A DNA stretch of 64,000 nucleotides from NCBI RefSeq assembly GCF_000214705.1, contig NC_015573.1:322501-386500 (forward strand). The letters run 5' to 3'. The notes under the pieces are model-generated. The model had not been told where the DNA came from. It ran no database searches and saw only the letters and a program-made list of their open reading frames with translations. Every line of letters starts with the position of its first letter. Position 1 is the stretch's first letter. This DNA comes from Desulfofundulus kuznetsovii DSM 6115 (GTDB taxonomy: Bacteria; Bacillota; Desulfotomaculia; Desulfotomaculales; Desulfovirgulaceae). The position numbers and the translations under genes were made by a program. Of the stretch, positions 55,854 through 64,000 are shown piece after piece.

Positions 55854-57581
55854 ATGCTAAAAGGAATTGCCGGGGCACCGGGGATTGCGATTGGCAGGGC
55901 CTTCATCTTTCGTCCGGAACAACTGGAGTTTGAACGGAAAACCATTTCGCCGCCGGAAATTGATCAGGAACTTGTCCGCCTGCAGCACGCCCTCCGGCAG
56001 GCTCACCAGGAGTTGGCCGGCATTTACGCCCGGGCCATGTCGGATCTGGGCCGGGACCGGGCGGGCACCTTCCATGCCCAGCTGATGATTTTAGAAGATG
56101 CCACCTTTGAATCCGAGTTGATTAGTATCATCCGTTCAGGTGTCAACGTGGAAGGTGCCGTGGGCGAGGTGGTGACCAACTACGTGCAGATGTTTGAAGA
56201 TTCGGGCGACGAGTACCTGCGTGAGCGGGCGGCCGATTACAGGGATGTGGGGTGCCGCTTGCTGCGCATTTTGCTGGGCCAGTCCTGGACGCCGGTGCCG
56301 CGCCTGAAGGAAGATTCCATTGTGGTGGCCCGGGATTTAAGTGCCCCCGACAGCATGCAGCTGGACCGTTCCCGCATTCTCGGCCTGGCCATTGAAAGGG
56401 GCGGACGGACCTGTACGGCCTGCATTCTGGCCCGGTCCCTGGAAATACCGGCCGTGGTGGGTTTGGGCCGTTTTGTACACCGGGTGCAAAACGGAGATCT
56501 CATCATCGTCGATGGCAGCAAAGGTACGGTCATCCTCAATCCCGATCCGGCTACGGTTGCCGAGTACCAGCACCGGCGGGAGACCTACCTGGCCTGTAAA
56601 AAAGAAATGCAGATGCTTTCCGACCTCCCGGCGGAAACCCGGGACGGTTACCGGGTTCAACTCCTGGCCAATATCGATCATCCCGGGGAGGTGGCCAGCG
56701 CCCTGGCCCAGGGGGCGGAGGGAATCGGGCTGTTCCGTACCGAGCATCTCTTCCTGGGCCGGGATACCATGCCCAGCGAGGACGAGCAATTTGAGTTTTA
56801 TGTGCAGGTAGTACAAAAGATGCGGGGAAGGCCGGTGGTCATCCGCACCCTTGACTATGCCGGTCCCTCAAGCCCCTTCTTCCAGCCCATGCACTATGAA
56901 CCCAATCCCTTTTTGGGCTGCCGGGGTATAAGATTAAATTTGAACTTCGAGGAAATCTTTAATACCCAGATCAGGGCAATCCTGCGGGCCAGTGCCTTTG
57001 GCAGGGTAAAGGTGATGTTCCCCCTCATCTCCCGGGTTGAAGATATACGCCGGGTCAAGGCCATGCTGCGCCAGGCACAGGAGGAACTGCAGCTGGCCGG
57101 GAAAAAATTCGACCCCCGGATCGAGGTGGGCCTGCTGGTGGAAGTGCCATCCGCCGCCCTGACCGCAGAGCTTTTTGCACCGGAGGTTGATTTTTACAGC
57201 ATCGGCACCAACGATCTGGTTCAGTACACCCTGGCGGTGGACCGGGCCAGTGCGGGGATTAATCCCCTGAACCAGGTTTTACACCCCGCCATCCTGCGCC
57301 TGGTTAAGAACGTCATTGATGTGGCCCGTAACACCCGCAAGAAGGTGGCCATGTGCGGGGAAATGGCGGGGGAACCCCTGGCCACCATGCTCCTTCTGGG
57401 CTTGGGATTGGACCAGTTCAGTGCCGCCGCGGGCTCACTGCCGGAAATTAAAAAAGTAATCCGGGCGGTTACTTTAAAGGAAGCCCGGGAGGTGGCCCTG
57501 CAGGCCCTGCAGTTATCGGCACCGGAAGAGGTTCGCCGCTTTTTAGAGCAGGAGATGAAAAGCCGCCGCTTGTATTTTTAG
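55854..57581 (+). CDS. PTS Enzyme I-like protein lacking phospho-histidine
   Basis: A 575-residue protein with the full Enzyme I layout: N-terminal HPr-binding/swivel region, PEP-binding barrel with FRTEHLFLGRD, MFPLISRVEDI, GLLVEVPSAALTAELF, SIGTNDLVQYTLAVDR, and the catalytic Cys of AMCGEMAG. The signature GGRTSHTAIMARSLEIPA is altered to GGRTCTACILARSLEIPA, so Thr188 replaces the phospho-His. Without it the protein cannot accept phosphate in the usual way. No HPr or PTS permease gene lies near. It may be a regulatory PEP sensor or a decayed Enzyme I. AGGGGGG precedes the ATG. Confidence 0.9.
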   Translation: MLKGIAGAPGIAIGRAFIFRPEQLEFERKTISPPEIDQELVRLQHALRQAHQELAGIYARAMSDLGRDRAGTFHAQLMILEDATFESELISIIRSGVNVEGAVGEVVTNYVQMFEDSGDEYLRERAADYRDVGCRLLRILLGQSWTPVPRLKEDSIVVARDLSAPDSMQLDRSRILGLAIERGGRTCTACILARSLEIPAVVGLGRFVHRVQNGDLIIVDGSKGTVILNPDPATVAEYQHRRETYLACKKEMQMLSDLPAETRDGYRVQLLANIDHPGEVASALAQGAEGIGLFRTEHLFLGRDTMPSEDEQFEFYVQVVQKMRGRPVVIRTLDYAGPSSPFFQPMHYEPNPFLGCRGIRLNLNFEEIFNTQIRAILRASAFGRVKVMFPLISRVEDIRRVKAMLRQAQEELQLAGKKFDPRIEVGLLVEVPSAALTAELFAPEVDFYSIGTNDLVQYTLAVDRASAGINPLNQVLHPAILRLVKNVIDVARNTRKKVAMCGEMAGEPLATMLLLGLGLDQFSAAAGSLPEIKKVIRAVTLKEAREVALQALQLSAPEEVRRFLEQEMKSRRLYF

Positions 57582-57637
57582 CTCTATTTGGTTACAATGG
57601 TTAGGGATCAGCGTGTTTGGGAAATGGAGGTCTTTTT

Positions 57638-58549
57638 TTGAAACGAGTGGTCAGTGTCAGCCTGGGTTCTTCCCGGCGGGATCACCGGGTGGAAGTAGAG
57701 CTTTTGGGCGAGCGCTTTGAGATCAGCCGCCGGGGTACCGACGGGGATTTCGACCGGGCCATCCAGTTGCTTAAAGAGCTGGACGGTAAGGTGGACGCCA
57801 TCGGGCTGGGTGGGATTGACGTCTACCTGTACGCCGGCAAGACCCGCTATGTGGTCCGGGATGGCAAAAAGCTCATGGATGCCGTCCAGAGGACCCCAGT
57901 GGTGGACGGCAGCGGTTTGAAAAATACCCTGGAAAGGGAAACGGTCTATTACCTGCGGGAGCATACGGATTTGCTTCCCCCCGGTACCAGGGTGCTGATG
58001 GTCAGTGCGGTGGATCGCTTCGGCATGGCCGAGGCTTTTGCCAGGCTGGGCTGCCATCTTACCTTTGGCGACCTCATTTTTGCAGCCGGCATACCCTATC
58101 CCATTCACACCGTACAGGAACTGGAAGAACTGGCGGCCAGGCTGCTGCCGGAAATGACCAAATTGCCCTTTCACATGCTCTACCCCACCGGGAAGAAACA
58201 GGAAACCCAGGATGAGGAAAAAGTCAAGAAATTCGGCCATTATTACCGGGAAGCACAGGTAATTGCCGGGGATTATCACCTGGTGCGCCGTTACATGCCC
58301 CAGCTTGACGGCCAGACTATTATTACCAATACCACCACCGCTGACGACGTGGCCTTCTTAAGAGAAAAGGGGGCGGGCTGCCTGGTGACCACCACACCCG
58401 AATTTCAGGGGCGCTCCTTTGGCACCAATGTCATGGAAGCGGTGCTGGTGGCCCTGCTGCAAAAGCCCCGGGAGGAAATCACTCCCCAGGATTACCTGGA
58501 TCTTTTACGGCGTTTGGACTTTAAGCCCCGGGTGGTGTATTTGCGCTGA
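57638..58549 (+). CDS. conserved protein, Rossmann-like, function unknown
   Basis: A 303-residue protein that I recognise only as a conserved clostridial family, which in some genomes is loosely labelled quinate 5-dehydrogenase. A glycine-rich start (VSLGSSRRDHRVEVELLG), IGLGGIDVYLYAGKTRY and the C-terminal TTTADDVAFLREKGAGCLVTTTPEF are visible, with no clear nucleotide motif. TTG 57638 follows GGAGGT at six bases. It is the first of three closely spaced genes ending with an APC permease. Confidence 0.6.
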   Translation: MKRVVSVSLGSSRRDHRVEVELLGERFEISRRGTDGDFDRAIQLLKELDGKVDAIGLGGIDVYLYAGKTRYVVRDGKKLMDAVQRTPVVDGSGLKNTLERETVYYLREHTDLLPPGTRVLMVSAVDRFGMAEAFARLGCHLTFGDLIFAAGIPYPIHTVQELEELAARLLPEMTKLPFHMLYPTGKKQETQDEEKVKKFGHYYREAQVIAGDYHLVRRYMPQLDGQTIITNTTTADDVAFLREKGAGCLVTTTPEFQGRSFGTNVMEAVLVALLQKPREEITPQDYLDLLRRLDFKPRVVYLR

Positions 58550-58581
58550 AACCCACAGTATGTATCTGGAGGTAGGCATCT

Positions 58582-58935
58582 TTGGCCAGTCACGAAGAAA
58601 TTACTGCCAGCCTCCTGGCCTTCCAGGAGGGTTACAACAAGAACGAGCGGTTGAAAATAATGAACCGGGACTGGGACCGGGTGGTCCTGGTGCAGGCCAG
58701 CGACATCCCTTCCCAGCACACCCTGGAATTGCGAAACGGGGAATTGTCAGTGCGGGAAGGGGCGCCGCCCCGGGCCGACCTGACGGTAATTTCCGACAGC
58801 GAGACCCTGGCGGACCTTTTTTACGGTGATATTACCCCTACCGAACCATATATGAACGGTACGCTGAAGATCATCGGTTCCGAAGATGATATTGTCCGTC
58901 TTGATTTCATATCCCTGATGATCTGGGGTGAGTGA
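58582..58935 (+). CDS. SCP2 sterol-binding domain protein
   Basis: A 117-residue SCP-2/sterol-transfer-like protein, similar in length to stand-alone SCP2 domains. LELRNGELSVREGAPPRADLTVISDSETLADLFYGD and the closing TLKIIGSEDDIVRL are family-typical. Such proteins bind lipids or acyl-CoA. TTG start after GGAGGT. It ends one base before the permease start at 58937, so the two are coupled. Confidence 0.82.
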   Translation: MASHEEITASLLAFQEGYNKNERLKIMNRDWDRVVLVQASDIPSQHTLELRNGELSVREGAPPRADLTVISDSETLADLFYGDITPTEPYMNGTLKIIGSEDDIVRLDFISLMIWGE

Positions 58936-58936
58936 A

Positions 58937-60298
58937 ATGGGTTTAAAACGGGTGCTCACCCTGCGTACCGTAATTGCAACCAGCGCTGGCCTCACCCTGG
59001 CCAGTTCCTCTTTTGTGGCCGCCGTGCAGGTGGCCGGTTTTCTGGCCGGGGATACCGCCTGGTTGGCCATTCTCACCGGCGGGCTGTTATGCCTGGGGGC
59101 TGCGTCCTGTTTTTCCGAACTAAACGCCCGCCTCCCCTCCGCCGCCGGCATCCGGCTGTATTTCTCCCGGGCCTTCAACGACCGGCTGGCCCTGACCGTT
59201 TCCCTGTTGTACATGGCGGTGGTGATGGGGGTGGTGGGGGCCGAGAGCTACGTGCTGGCTTCCGTCCTCAACGCGGCCCTGCCCGCCATACCCCCCCTCG
59301 TCTGGATTGTGGCCATGTTCCTGGTGGTCACGGGCATGAATATCCGGGGGGTTAAGATTGCCGGCACGTTTCAGGACCTGATCACCTACGGGCTCATGGG
59401 CTCCCTGCTGGTCCTCGCCTTTATCGCCCTGGGCAGGGTGGGGTTTCAGCTCACAGCACCCCTGGCCCCGGGCGGCGCTCTGGCCTTCATTAACGCCGTG
59501 GCGGTGGGGGTTTTTCTCTTTGTTGGTTTCGAGTGGGTTACGCCGCTGGCCGAGGAGGTCACCCACAGCCGCCTGGTGTCCCGGGGCATGCTTCTGGCGG
59601 TTGGATTGTTGAGCGTGGTTTATGCCCTTTTTACCGTGGCCATGAGCGCGTCATGCTCCCGGGAGGCACTGGTGGCCTCACCCGCCCCCCAGATGGTTTT
59701 TGCCCGCACCGTTTTGGGGCCGGCGGGAGTGTTCTGGATGGTGGTCTTGAGCCTTGCCGCTTCCATCACCACCTTTAATGCGGGTTTAATCAGCGTCTCC
59801 CGCTTTATTTACGCTTCCGCCCGGGAGTATGTCCTGCCGCCCGTCTTTTCCCGCCTGAGCATGCGCTTTTTTACACCCTGGGTGGCCATCCTCACCGTCT
59901 TTGCCGCCGGTGTGACCATATCTCTGGTGGTACTGGCAACCCACCGTTATCTGGTGCTGGTGAACCTGGCGGCTGCCATGGAGTCGGTGGTTTACGCCCT
60001 GGCGGGTCTGGCGGTGATCCGGTTGAGGCAGAAGGAACCGCAAGCTGAGTGTCCCTACCGGGTAAAGGGAGGGGTATTTGTTCCCGTTATCACCGCGCTG
60101 GTTTTTGCCGGGCTGGCCGTGGCGGTGATGTTCACGGACTTTTATGTGAGCCTGTACCTGCTGGCCGGTTTTGCCATCCTGTGGTGGTACGTCCACCGGG
60201 TGGTGCCAGCTTTGAAGAGCAAATACCAGCCCCGCCGGCCGGCCCGTCGCCGCCGCCCGGTGGCCGAACCGGCCGACGCCGGGTGCAAGAAAACCTAG
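58937..60298 (+). CDS. APC superfamily amino acid permease
   Basis: A 453-residue membrane protein with about twelve hydrophobic segments. The early LASSSFVAAVQVAGFLAGD stretch and SAAGIRLYFSRAF after helix 2 are typical of the amino-acid/polyamine/organocation superfamily, as is FVGFEWVTPLAEEV. The basic tail (RRPARRRRP) is cytoplasmic. Substrate unknown. ATG 58937 overlaps a GTG-initiated alternative (58928). Last gene of the rightward run before the L,D-transpeptidase. Confidence 0.88.
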   Translation: MGLKRVLTLRTVIATSAGLTLASSSFVAAVQVAGFLAGDTAWLAILTGGLLCLGAASCFSELNARLPSAAGIRLYFSRAFNDRLALTVSLLYMAVVMGVVGAESYVLASVLNAALPAIPPLVWIVAMFLVVTGMNIRGVKIAGTFQDLITYGLMGSLLVLAFIALGRVGFQLTAPLAPGGALAFINAVAVGVFLFVGFEWVTPLAEEVTHSRLVSRGMLLAVGLLSVVYALFTVAMSASCSREALVASPAPQMVFARTVLGPAGVFWMVVLSLAASITTFNAGLISVSRFIYASAREYVLPPVFSRLSMRFFTPWVAILTVFAAGVTISLVVLATHRYLVLVNLAAAMESVVYALAGLAVIRLRQKEPQAECPYRVKGGVFVPVITALVFAGLAVAVMFTDFYVSLYLLAGFAILWWYVHRVVPALKSKYQPRRPARRRRPVAEPADAGCKKT

Positions 60299-60308
60299 CC
60301 CCCTCTTC

Positions 60309-61085
60309 TTAAAAACCCAGTGCCCGGTAGGCCGGTTTGTCGATCACGTTGTCCCGGGAAAGGTTGTGCATGGCCCGGAAACGGTAAACGCTTTCTTCCA
60401 TGTCCCAGCGCCAGGTACCGTCAATCCTGCCTTTGAACAGCCCCAGCCGGGCCAGCGTCCGCTGGACCTCCATGACGTCGGAGCCGCAGAAGTCCCGGCG
60501 CAGGTCCCGGAAAGGCGGCTCCCGGTAGGTAAAGGGGTTGCCGATAATGATTACCTGCGCCCCCACGGGAACCCAGGGATACAGTTCCTCCACGTCCCGG
60601 TTGTGCATGCGGATGCACCCGTGGCTGGCGTAGCTGCCGATGGCCCAGGGCTTGTTGGTGCCGTGGATGCCGTATAGTCCCCAGGGGACGTCCAGCCCCA
60701 GCCAGCGGGAGCCGAAGCCCGTCCCCCAGTGCATGGCCTTGCGCACTACCCGGAAGTCGCCCAGGGGTGTGGGCGTCTCGAACTTGCCCACGGCCACGGG
60801 ATACTGGCGGTGGGGCTGGCCGTCGAATAAGACCGTTAGGGTGCGCCAGGTGGTATCGATGAGAATGCTTACATCCTTTGCCGGAGGCCTGTCCTGCTGG
60901 CCGGTGGTTGGCCTGGTGGCAGTCTGGCCAATGGCGTTCCAGGTGGCCGGGCCCTGGAGGATTTGTTCCTGTTCGCAGCAGCAGCGTTCAAAAGATCGTG
61001 TTTCCCCACTGGCCGGCACGGTCCCGTAAAGCAGGAATAAAAGTAGAGTAAACAACAAACACAACTTCTTTCCCGTCTTGCCCAC
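60309..61085 (-). CDS. L,D-transpeptidase with peptidoglycan-binding domain
   Basis: A 258-residue secreted or membrane-anchored cell-wall enzyme. An N-terminal signal (LCLLFTLLLFLLYGTVPASG) is followed by an unusual CCC cluster at 35-37. The YkuD catalytic domain has His141 in IHGTNKP and the catalytic His155/Cys157 in SHGCIRM. The C-terminal part (EVQRTLARLGLFKGRIDG) is a peptidoglycan-binding-1 repeat. It cross-links peptidoglycan or modifies spore cortex. It is divergent from the amidase gene. Confidence 0.93.
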   Translation of the reverse strand: MGKTGKKLCLLFTLLLFLLYGTVPASGETRSFERCCCEQEQILQGPATWNAIGQTATRPTTGQQDRPPAKDVSILIDTTWRTLTVLFDGQPHRQYPVAVGKFETPTPLGDFRVVRKAMHWGTGFGSRWLGLDVPWGLYGIHGTNKPWAIGSYASHGCIRMHNRDVEELYPWVPVGAQVIIIGNPFTYREPPFRDLRRDFCGSDVMEVQRTLARLGLFKGRIDGTWRWDMEESVYRFRAMHNLSRDNVIDKPAYRALGF

Positions 61086-61227
61086 CCCCGTTCAGCTGGT
61101 GGCTTGTTTTCACCTTAGTTATTTGCCCCCTGCCATTTTTTATGCACCATGTATTTTGCTCACCGCCTATTCCATCGTCGACATCCTCACCCTGTTTCCC
61201 GGCGTGCAGCAAAAAAATATAACCAGA

Positions 61228-61260
61228 AAAGGACCAGCAGAGGTAGGTGGTCCTTTTTTT
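61228..61260 (+). terminator. terminator-like hairpin in the amidase leader
   Basis: AGGACCA (61230-61236) pairs with TGGTCCT (61248-61254) followed by six T. The gene to the left (L,D-transpeptidase) runs leftward, so this rightward terminator lies between divergent genes and about 90 bases before the amidase start. It may attenuate amidase transcription. Confidence 0.72.
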
Positions 61261-61350
61261 GATTTTTCTCTGGCAGGATTTCCAGAATTAATGGAGAATC
61301 CCTTTATCCAGCGTGTCAAATCATGTTGAACAATGGCTGGAGTTGGGAGG

Positions 61351-63159
61351 ATGAAGAAAGGGAAACTCTGTCGAGTGTTGTCCCTCGGGGCGGTTACCTG
61401 CCTGACCGCCGGTTTTTTGTTACTTTCCGGGCCGGGCGGTTCCCTGGCCGGTGGGCTACAGGAAGTTGTTTTTAAAGTGGGGGAAAAGAACTACTACGTA
61501 AATGAAAAAACTTTAACTATGGATGCCTCGCCCTTTATTGCCCAGGGGCGCACCTACGTGCCTTTACGTTACCTGGCATTGGCCCTGAATGTAGCTGAGA
61601 AGGATATCCTCTGGGATAAAAATACCAAGACCGTGTTGTTAACCAAAGACGGTGTTGAGTTAAGGCTTACGGTGGGCAGCAGGACCATAACGGTGAACGG
61701 GCAGGCAAAGGATATGGATGTGGCCCCGGTGATCAGGGACGGGCGCAGCTACCTGCCCGCCCGCCATGTGGCCGAGGCTTTAGGCTACCGGGTGGAATGG
61801 AACCAGCAAAACCGTACCGTGCTGCTCCAACCTGCTGTTCCAACGGGAGGCGGTACTACCAAGCCGGGTACCCTGGGTCAGGTGGTCGTCCAGGGCGATT
61901 TGGTAAATGTACGGAGCGGTCCCGGCTTGCAACATACGGTGGTGACCCAGGTAAACCGCGGGGATCGTCTGACGGTGTTGGGGAAGGTTCCCGACTGGTA
62001 CCAGGTGCAACTGCCCGGTGGAGGAACGGGCTGGATTGTAGCCTGGTATGTCCGGGAGGAAGGCCAGGTTGCCGATCCGGGGGATGACCCCATTCCCGGG
62101 GGGCCGGTGCCGGGGGATGAAAATTCCCGGGGGGTACCCGGCGGGCGCCCCCAGCCGGGCGATGACGGCAATCAGGGCCAGGATCCGGGCGGCATACCGG
62201 GGCAACAACCGCAAGACCCCCTGCCGGGCAATGAAGGGGAACAGAACCAGGGTCCAGCCGTAACCAGGCTTGATGTTACCGTGGCGGGTAAGGTCACCCG
62301 GGTTACGGTAGCGGCTGAAGGAGCCATGAGTTACAATGTGTTCAAGTTGACTTCCCCCGACCGCCTGGTGGTGGATTTAACGGGTGTGCGCCCGGGCAAT
62401 GTGCCGCCGGAAATGTCCGTAAACACAGAGACGGTGAACAGGTTGCGGGTGGGCTGGTTCAGCCGGTCCCCCGATGTTACCCGCCTGGTCTTTGACCTGA
62501 CAGGGCCTGTGCGCTACCGGGCCAGCCTGTCCGCAGACGGGAGAACGCTGGAAATGCAAATTTATATCCCCGATCCCGGTGATGTTTTGCGGGATGTGGT
62601 TATTGCCATTGATCCCGGACACGGGGGTCCGGACCCCGGTGCCGTGGGCAACGGTTTAAAGGAAAAGGATATAACCTTGAGAATGGCCCAGCGGGTGGCC
62701 GGCTTGCTCTCGGCAAAGGGAGCCCGCCCCCTGCTTACCCGTAATGCCGATTATGAAGTGGGCCTGTACGAGCGGACGGACATGGCCAACCGGGCGGGAG
62801 CAGAAATATTTGTCAGCATTCATATTAACGCCAACATCAACCCCGCCGTCCAGGGTACGGCTACCTACATCCTCAGCCCTGCCGGAGGGGGAGATCCCAG
62901 CCGCCGGGAGGAAAGCCGCAAACTGGCCAGTTATATCCAGGCCCGGCTGGTACAAAGGCTCGGTTTGGAAAATGACGGGGTTTTGGAGGCCAATTTTGCC
63001 GTCCTGCGCACTTCGGCAATGCCCGCGGTGCTGGTGGAAGTAGCCTACATCACCAATCCCCAGGAGGCCGCCCTGTTGATCCAGGACTGGTTTGTGGAGG
63101 AGACCGCACAGGGCATAGTCCAGGGTATTATGGATTATTTAAGCGAGCGCTGGGGCTGA
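61351..63159 (+). CDS. N-acetylmuramoyl-L-alanine amidase, multidomain
   Basis: Cleaves the amide bond in peptidoglycan. The 602-residue secreted protein has a signal peptide, a copper-amine-oxidase N-terminal-type stalk domain (about 40-155; FIAQGRTYVPLRYLALALN), an SH3 domain (VVQGDLVNVRSGPGLQH), a Pro/Gly/Asp-rich linker, an AMIN domain, and a zinc Amidase_3 domain: zinc His in IDPGHGGPDPG, Glu of KEKDITL, His of SIHINAN, and the catalytic Glu in LVEVAYITN. All ligands are intact. The MKKGKL start suits signal-peptide rules. Confidence 0.94.
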   Translation: MKKGKLCRVLSLGAVTCLTAGFLLLSGPGGSLAGGLQEVVFKVGEKNYYVNEKTLTMDASPFIAQGRTYVPLRYLALALNVAEKDILWDKNTKTVLLTKDGVELRLTVGSRTITVNGQAKDMDVAPVIRDGRSYLPARHVAEALGYRVEWNQQNRTVLLQPAVPTGGGTTKPGTLGQVVVQGDLVNVRSGPGLQHTVVTQVNRGDRLTVLGKVPDWYQVQLPGGGTGWIVAWYVREEGQVADPGDDPIPGGPVPGDENSRGVPGGRPQPGDDGNQGQDPGGIPGQQPQDPLPGNEGEQNQGPAVTRLDVTVAGKVTRVTVAAEGAMSYNVFKLTSPDRLVVDLTGVRPGNVPPEMSVNTETVNRLRVGWFSRSPDVTRLVFDLTGPVRYRASLSADGRTLEMQIYIPDPGDVLRDVVIAIDPGHGGPDPGAVGNGLKEKDITLRMAQRVAGLLSAKGARPLLTRNADYEVGLYERTDMANRAGAEIFVSIHINANINPAVQGTATYILSPAGGGDPSRREESRKLASYIQARLVQRLGLENDGVLEANFAVLRTSAMPAVLVEVAYITNPQEAALLIQDWFVEETAQGIVQGIMDYLSERWG

Positions 63160-63181
63160 GAAAGTGGCAACTGGTTATTTT

Positions 63182-63382
63182 CCAGGTGAATGTTCAGCAA
63201 AACCGTAATGACGAGGATGCGGTGTGCATCTTACGCGAAGCACTGGAGTGAGCGAGGACCCAGCACTCACTGGAAACTAGCTTTTCCCAAAACCTGATGT
63301 GTCAATTAAAACTGAAACACCGGGAGCAGAGTTATATTTGGGTGAGTGCTGGGCCGCATCCAGCCGGGTTCGCTGAACATTT
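63182..63382 (-). repeat. MITE-like dispersed repeat, copy D
   Basis: Ends are CCAGGTGAATGTTCAGC on the left and CGCTGAACATTTACC on the right, an inverted pair. Reverse complement aligns closely with copy A at 6262-6447, including GGATGCGGC, GTGCTTCGCGTAAGATG, and the nested unit. It lies between the amidase stop and murI. Confidence 0.85.
63259..63353 (-). repeat. nested 95-bp palindrome-ended unit, second copy
   Basis: CCCAGCACTCAC (63259-63270) and GTGAGTGCTGGG (63342-63353) bound 71 bases that match the interior of the unit at 6287-6381 in reverse orientation with a few substitutions; both are 95 bp. Confidence 0.82.
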
Positions 63383-63417
63383 ACCTTTCCAGAAGGAAAA
63401 ATCTATGTTATGATGAT

Positions 63418-63446
63418 ACAGGTCCTTTCACGGGCCTGTCTTTTTT
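63418..63446 (+). terminator. terminator before murI
   Basis: ACAGGTCC (63418-63425) pairs with GGGCCTGT (63432-63439) around TTTCA, followed by a C and six T. It probably ends the amidase transcript after the repeat. Confidence 0.8.
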
Positions 63447-63554
63447 GAACCGGAAAAAAGATCCTTGAACGAGTAAAAGCACGCCTCATTGAATAAATAT
63501 TAAGATGGTACTATCCTGAACATAATTAAAGAGGGACAAGGAGAGAGCCTAAAA

Positions 63555-64000
63555 TTGAGCGATCCCAGACCAATTGGTCTTTTTGATTCGGGAGTAGGGG
63601 GACTCACCGTTTCCCGGCAGATTTTTCGCCTGATGCCCGGGGAATCCACCGTTTATTTTGGAGACAACGCCCATGTACCCTACGGACCTCGCAAACCGGA
63701 AGAACTGATTGGGTTTGCCGAGAGCATCCTCACCTTCCTGGTGTCCTGCGGGGTGAAATACGTGATCTTTGCCTGCAACACCAACTCTTCCATTTCTCTG
63801 CCCGTGGTCAGGGAACGCTATGCGGTACCCATGATCGGCCTGATCGAGCCGGGGGTAAGGGAAGCGGTACGGGTGAGTACCGGGGGACGCATTGGGGTCA
63901 TTGCCACGGAAGCCACCATCAAAAGCGGCGCTTACCAGCGGGCGTTGAAGGCTTTAAATCCGGAACTGGCGGTGTTCGGCCAGGCTGCCCCCCGCCTGGT
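63555..64000 (+). CDS. murI: glutamate racemase, 5' part
   Basis: Makes D-glutamate for peptidoglycan. The reading frame runs off the window after about 148 residues. The N-terminal FDSGVGGLTVSRQI carries the first catalytic-loop Asp and Ser, GDNAHVPYGPRKPEEL follows, and the first catalytic Cys is in FACNTNSSISLPV. The usual motif is CNTAT/S, so NTNSS is a mild variant. TTG start preceded by AAGGAG. The gene following the amidase fits a cell-wall group. Confidence 0.93.
   Translation, partial: MSDPRPIGLFDSGVGGLTVSRQIFRLMPGESTVYFGDNAHVPYGPRKPEELIGFAESILTFLVSCGVKYVIFACNTNSSISLPVVRERYAVPMIGLIEPGVREAVRVSTGGRIGVIATEATIKSGAYQRALKALNPELAVFGQAAPRL

Noticed and set aside
55690-55878. Minus-strand 62-codon ORF upstream of the Enzyme I-like gene
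   Set aside because: Overlaps the start of the Enzyme I-like gene and contains a hairpin; no family resemblance.

Overview
The window reads as a chromosomal segment of an anaerobic, high-GC Gram-positive bacterium of the Clostridia. A Desulfotomaculum/Desulfofundulus/Pelotomaculum-like member of the Peptococcaceae is my best guess. The grounds are many TTG/GTG starts with strong GGAGG sites, stacked acyl-CoA beta-oxidation genes next to etfBA, a copper-amine-oxidase-type domain on a cell-wall amidase, and a clustered arginine operon. The genus is an inference from style and gene content.

Layout. 1-2.06 kb: right part of an IS607-type element (serine recombinase tail, TnpB, probable omega-RNA region) inserted upstream of a thiolase 3' stump. 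2.2-4.7 kb: 3-hydroxyacyl-CoA dehydrogenase and acyl-CoA ligase. 4.9 kb: an unusual selenocysteine-tRNA-shaped tRNA with a Cys (GCA) anticodon. 5-8.2 kb: minus-strand Uma2, arsC, EamA and sfsA genes. 8.5-15.5 kb: a complete Wadjet (JetABCD) plasmid-defence operon, with a dispersed repeat lying between jetB and jetC. 16-38.7 kb: a large acyl-CoA catabolic region. It holds a PrpR-like sigma-54 activator, TAXI-TRAP uptake genes, etfBA, acyl-CoA dehydrogenases, thiolases, a CoA-transferase, hydroxyacyl-CoA dehydrogenase, enoyl-CoA hydratase, a thiolase/HMG-CoA-synthase-like/DUF35 trio, two MaoC proteins and a DUF362 protein. Two good -24/-12 promoters sit in front of the TRAP binding protein and the acyl-CoA dehydrogenase operon. 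39-40.8 kb: IS21 remnant and an MFS exporter. 41-51.3 kb: argC-J-B-D-carB-argF-(small membrane protein)-argG, preceded by tandem ARG boxes and a 14-codon upstream ORF. 51.4-60.3 kb: a DUF433/DUF5615 pair, a CBS-GGDEF protein, a zinc phospholipase C-like protein, an Enzyme I-like protein lacking the phospho-histidine, an SCP2 protein and an APC permease. 60.3-64 kb: L,D-transpeptidase, N-acetylmuramoyl-alanine amidase and the start of glutamate racemase.

How the parts fit. The TRAP system probably imports a carboxylate that is activated by the ligase or the CoA-transferase. The dehydrogenases, hydratase and thiolases then oxidise it, with electrons leaving through EtfAB, under sigma-54 control. 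The regulator, TRAP permease and MaoC/DUF362 genes look AT-richer than the arg and Wadjet genes.

A family of about 200-bp MITE-like repeats, with ends containing GTTCAG/CTGAAC, is scattered at 6.3, 10.6, 36.3 and 63.2 kb, with reduced forms at 8.25 and 48.95 kb. Two copies carry the same nested 95-bp palindrome-ended unit. The most notable single items are the Sec-shaped tRNA-Cys, the Enzyme I without its catalytic His, the HMG-CoA-synthase-like protein without its catalytic Cys, and the candidate arginine leader ORF.
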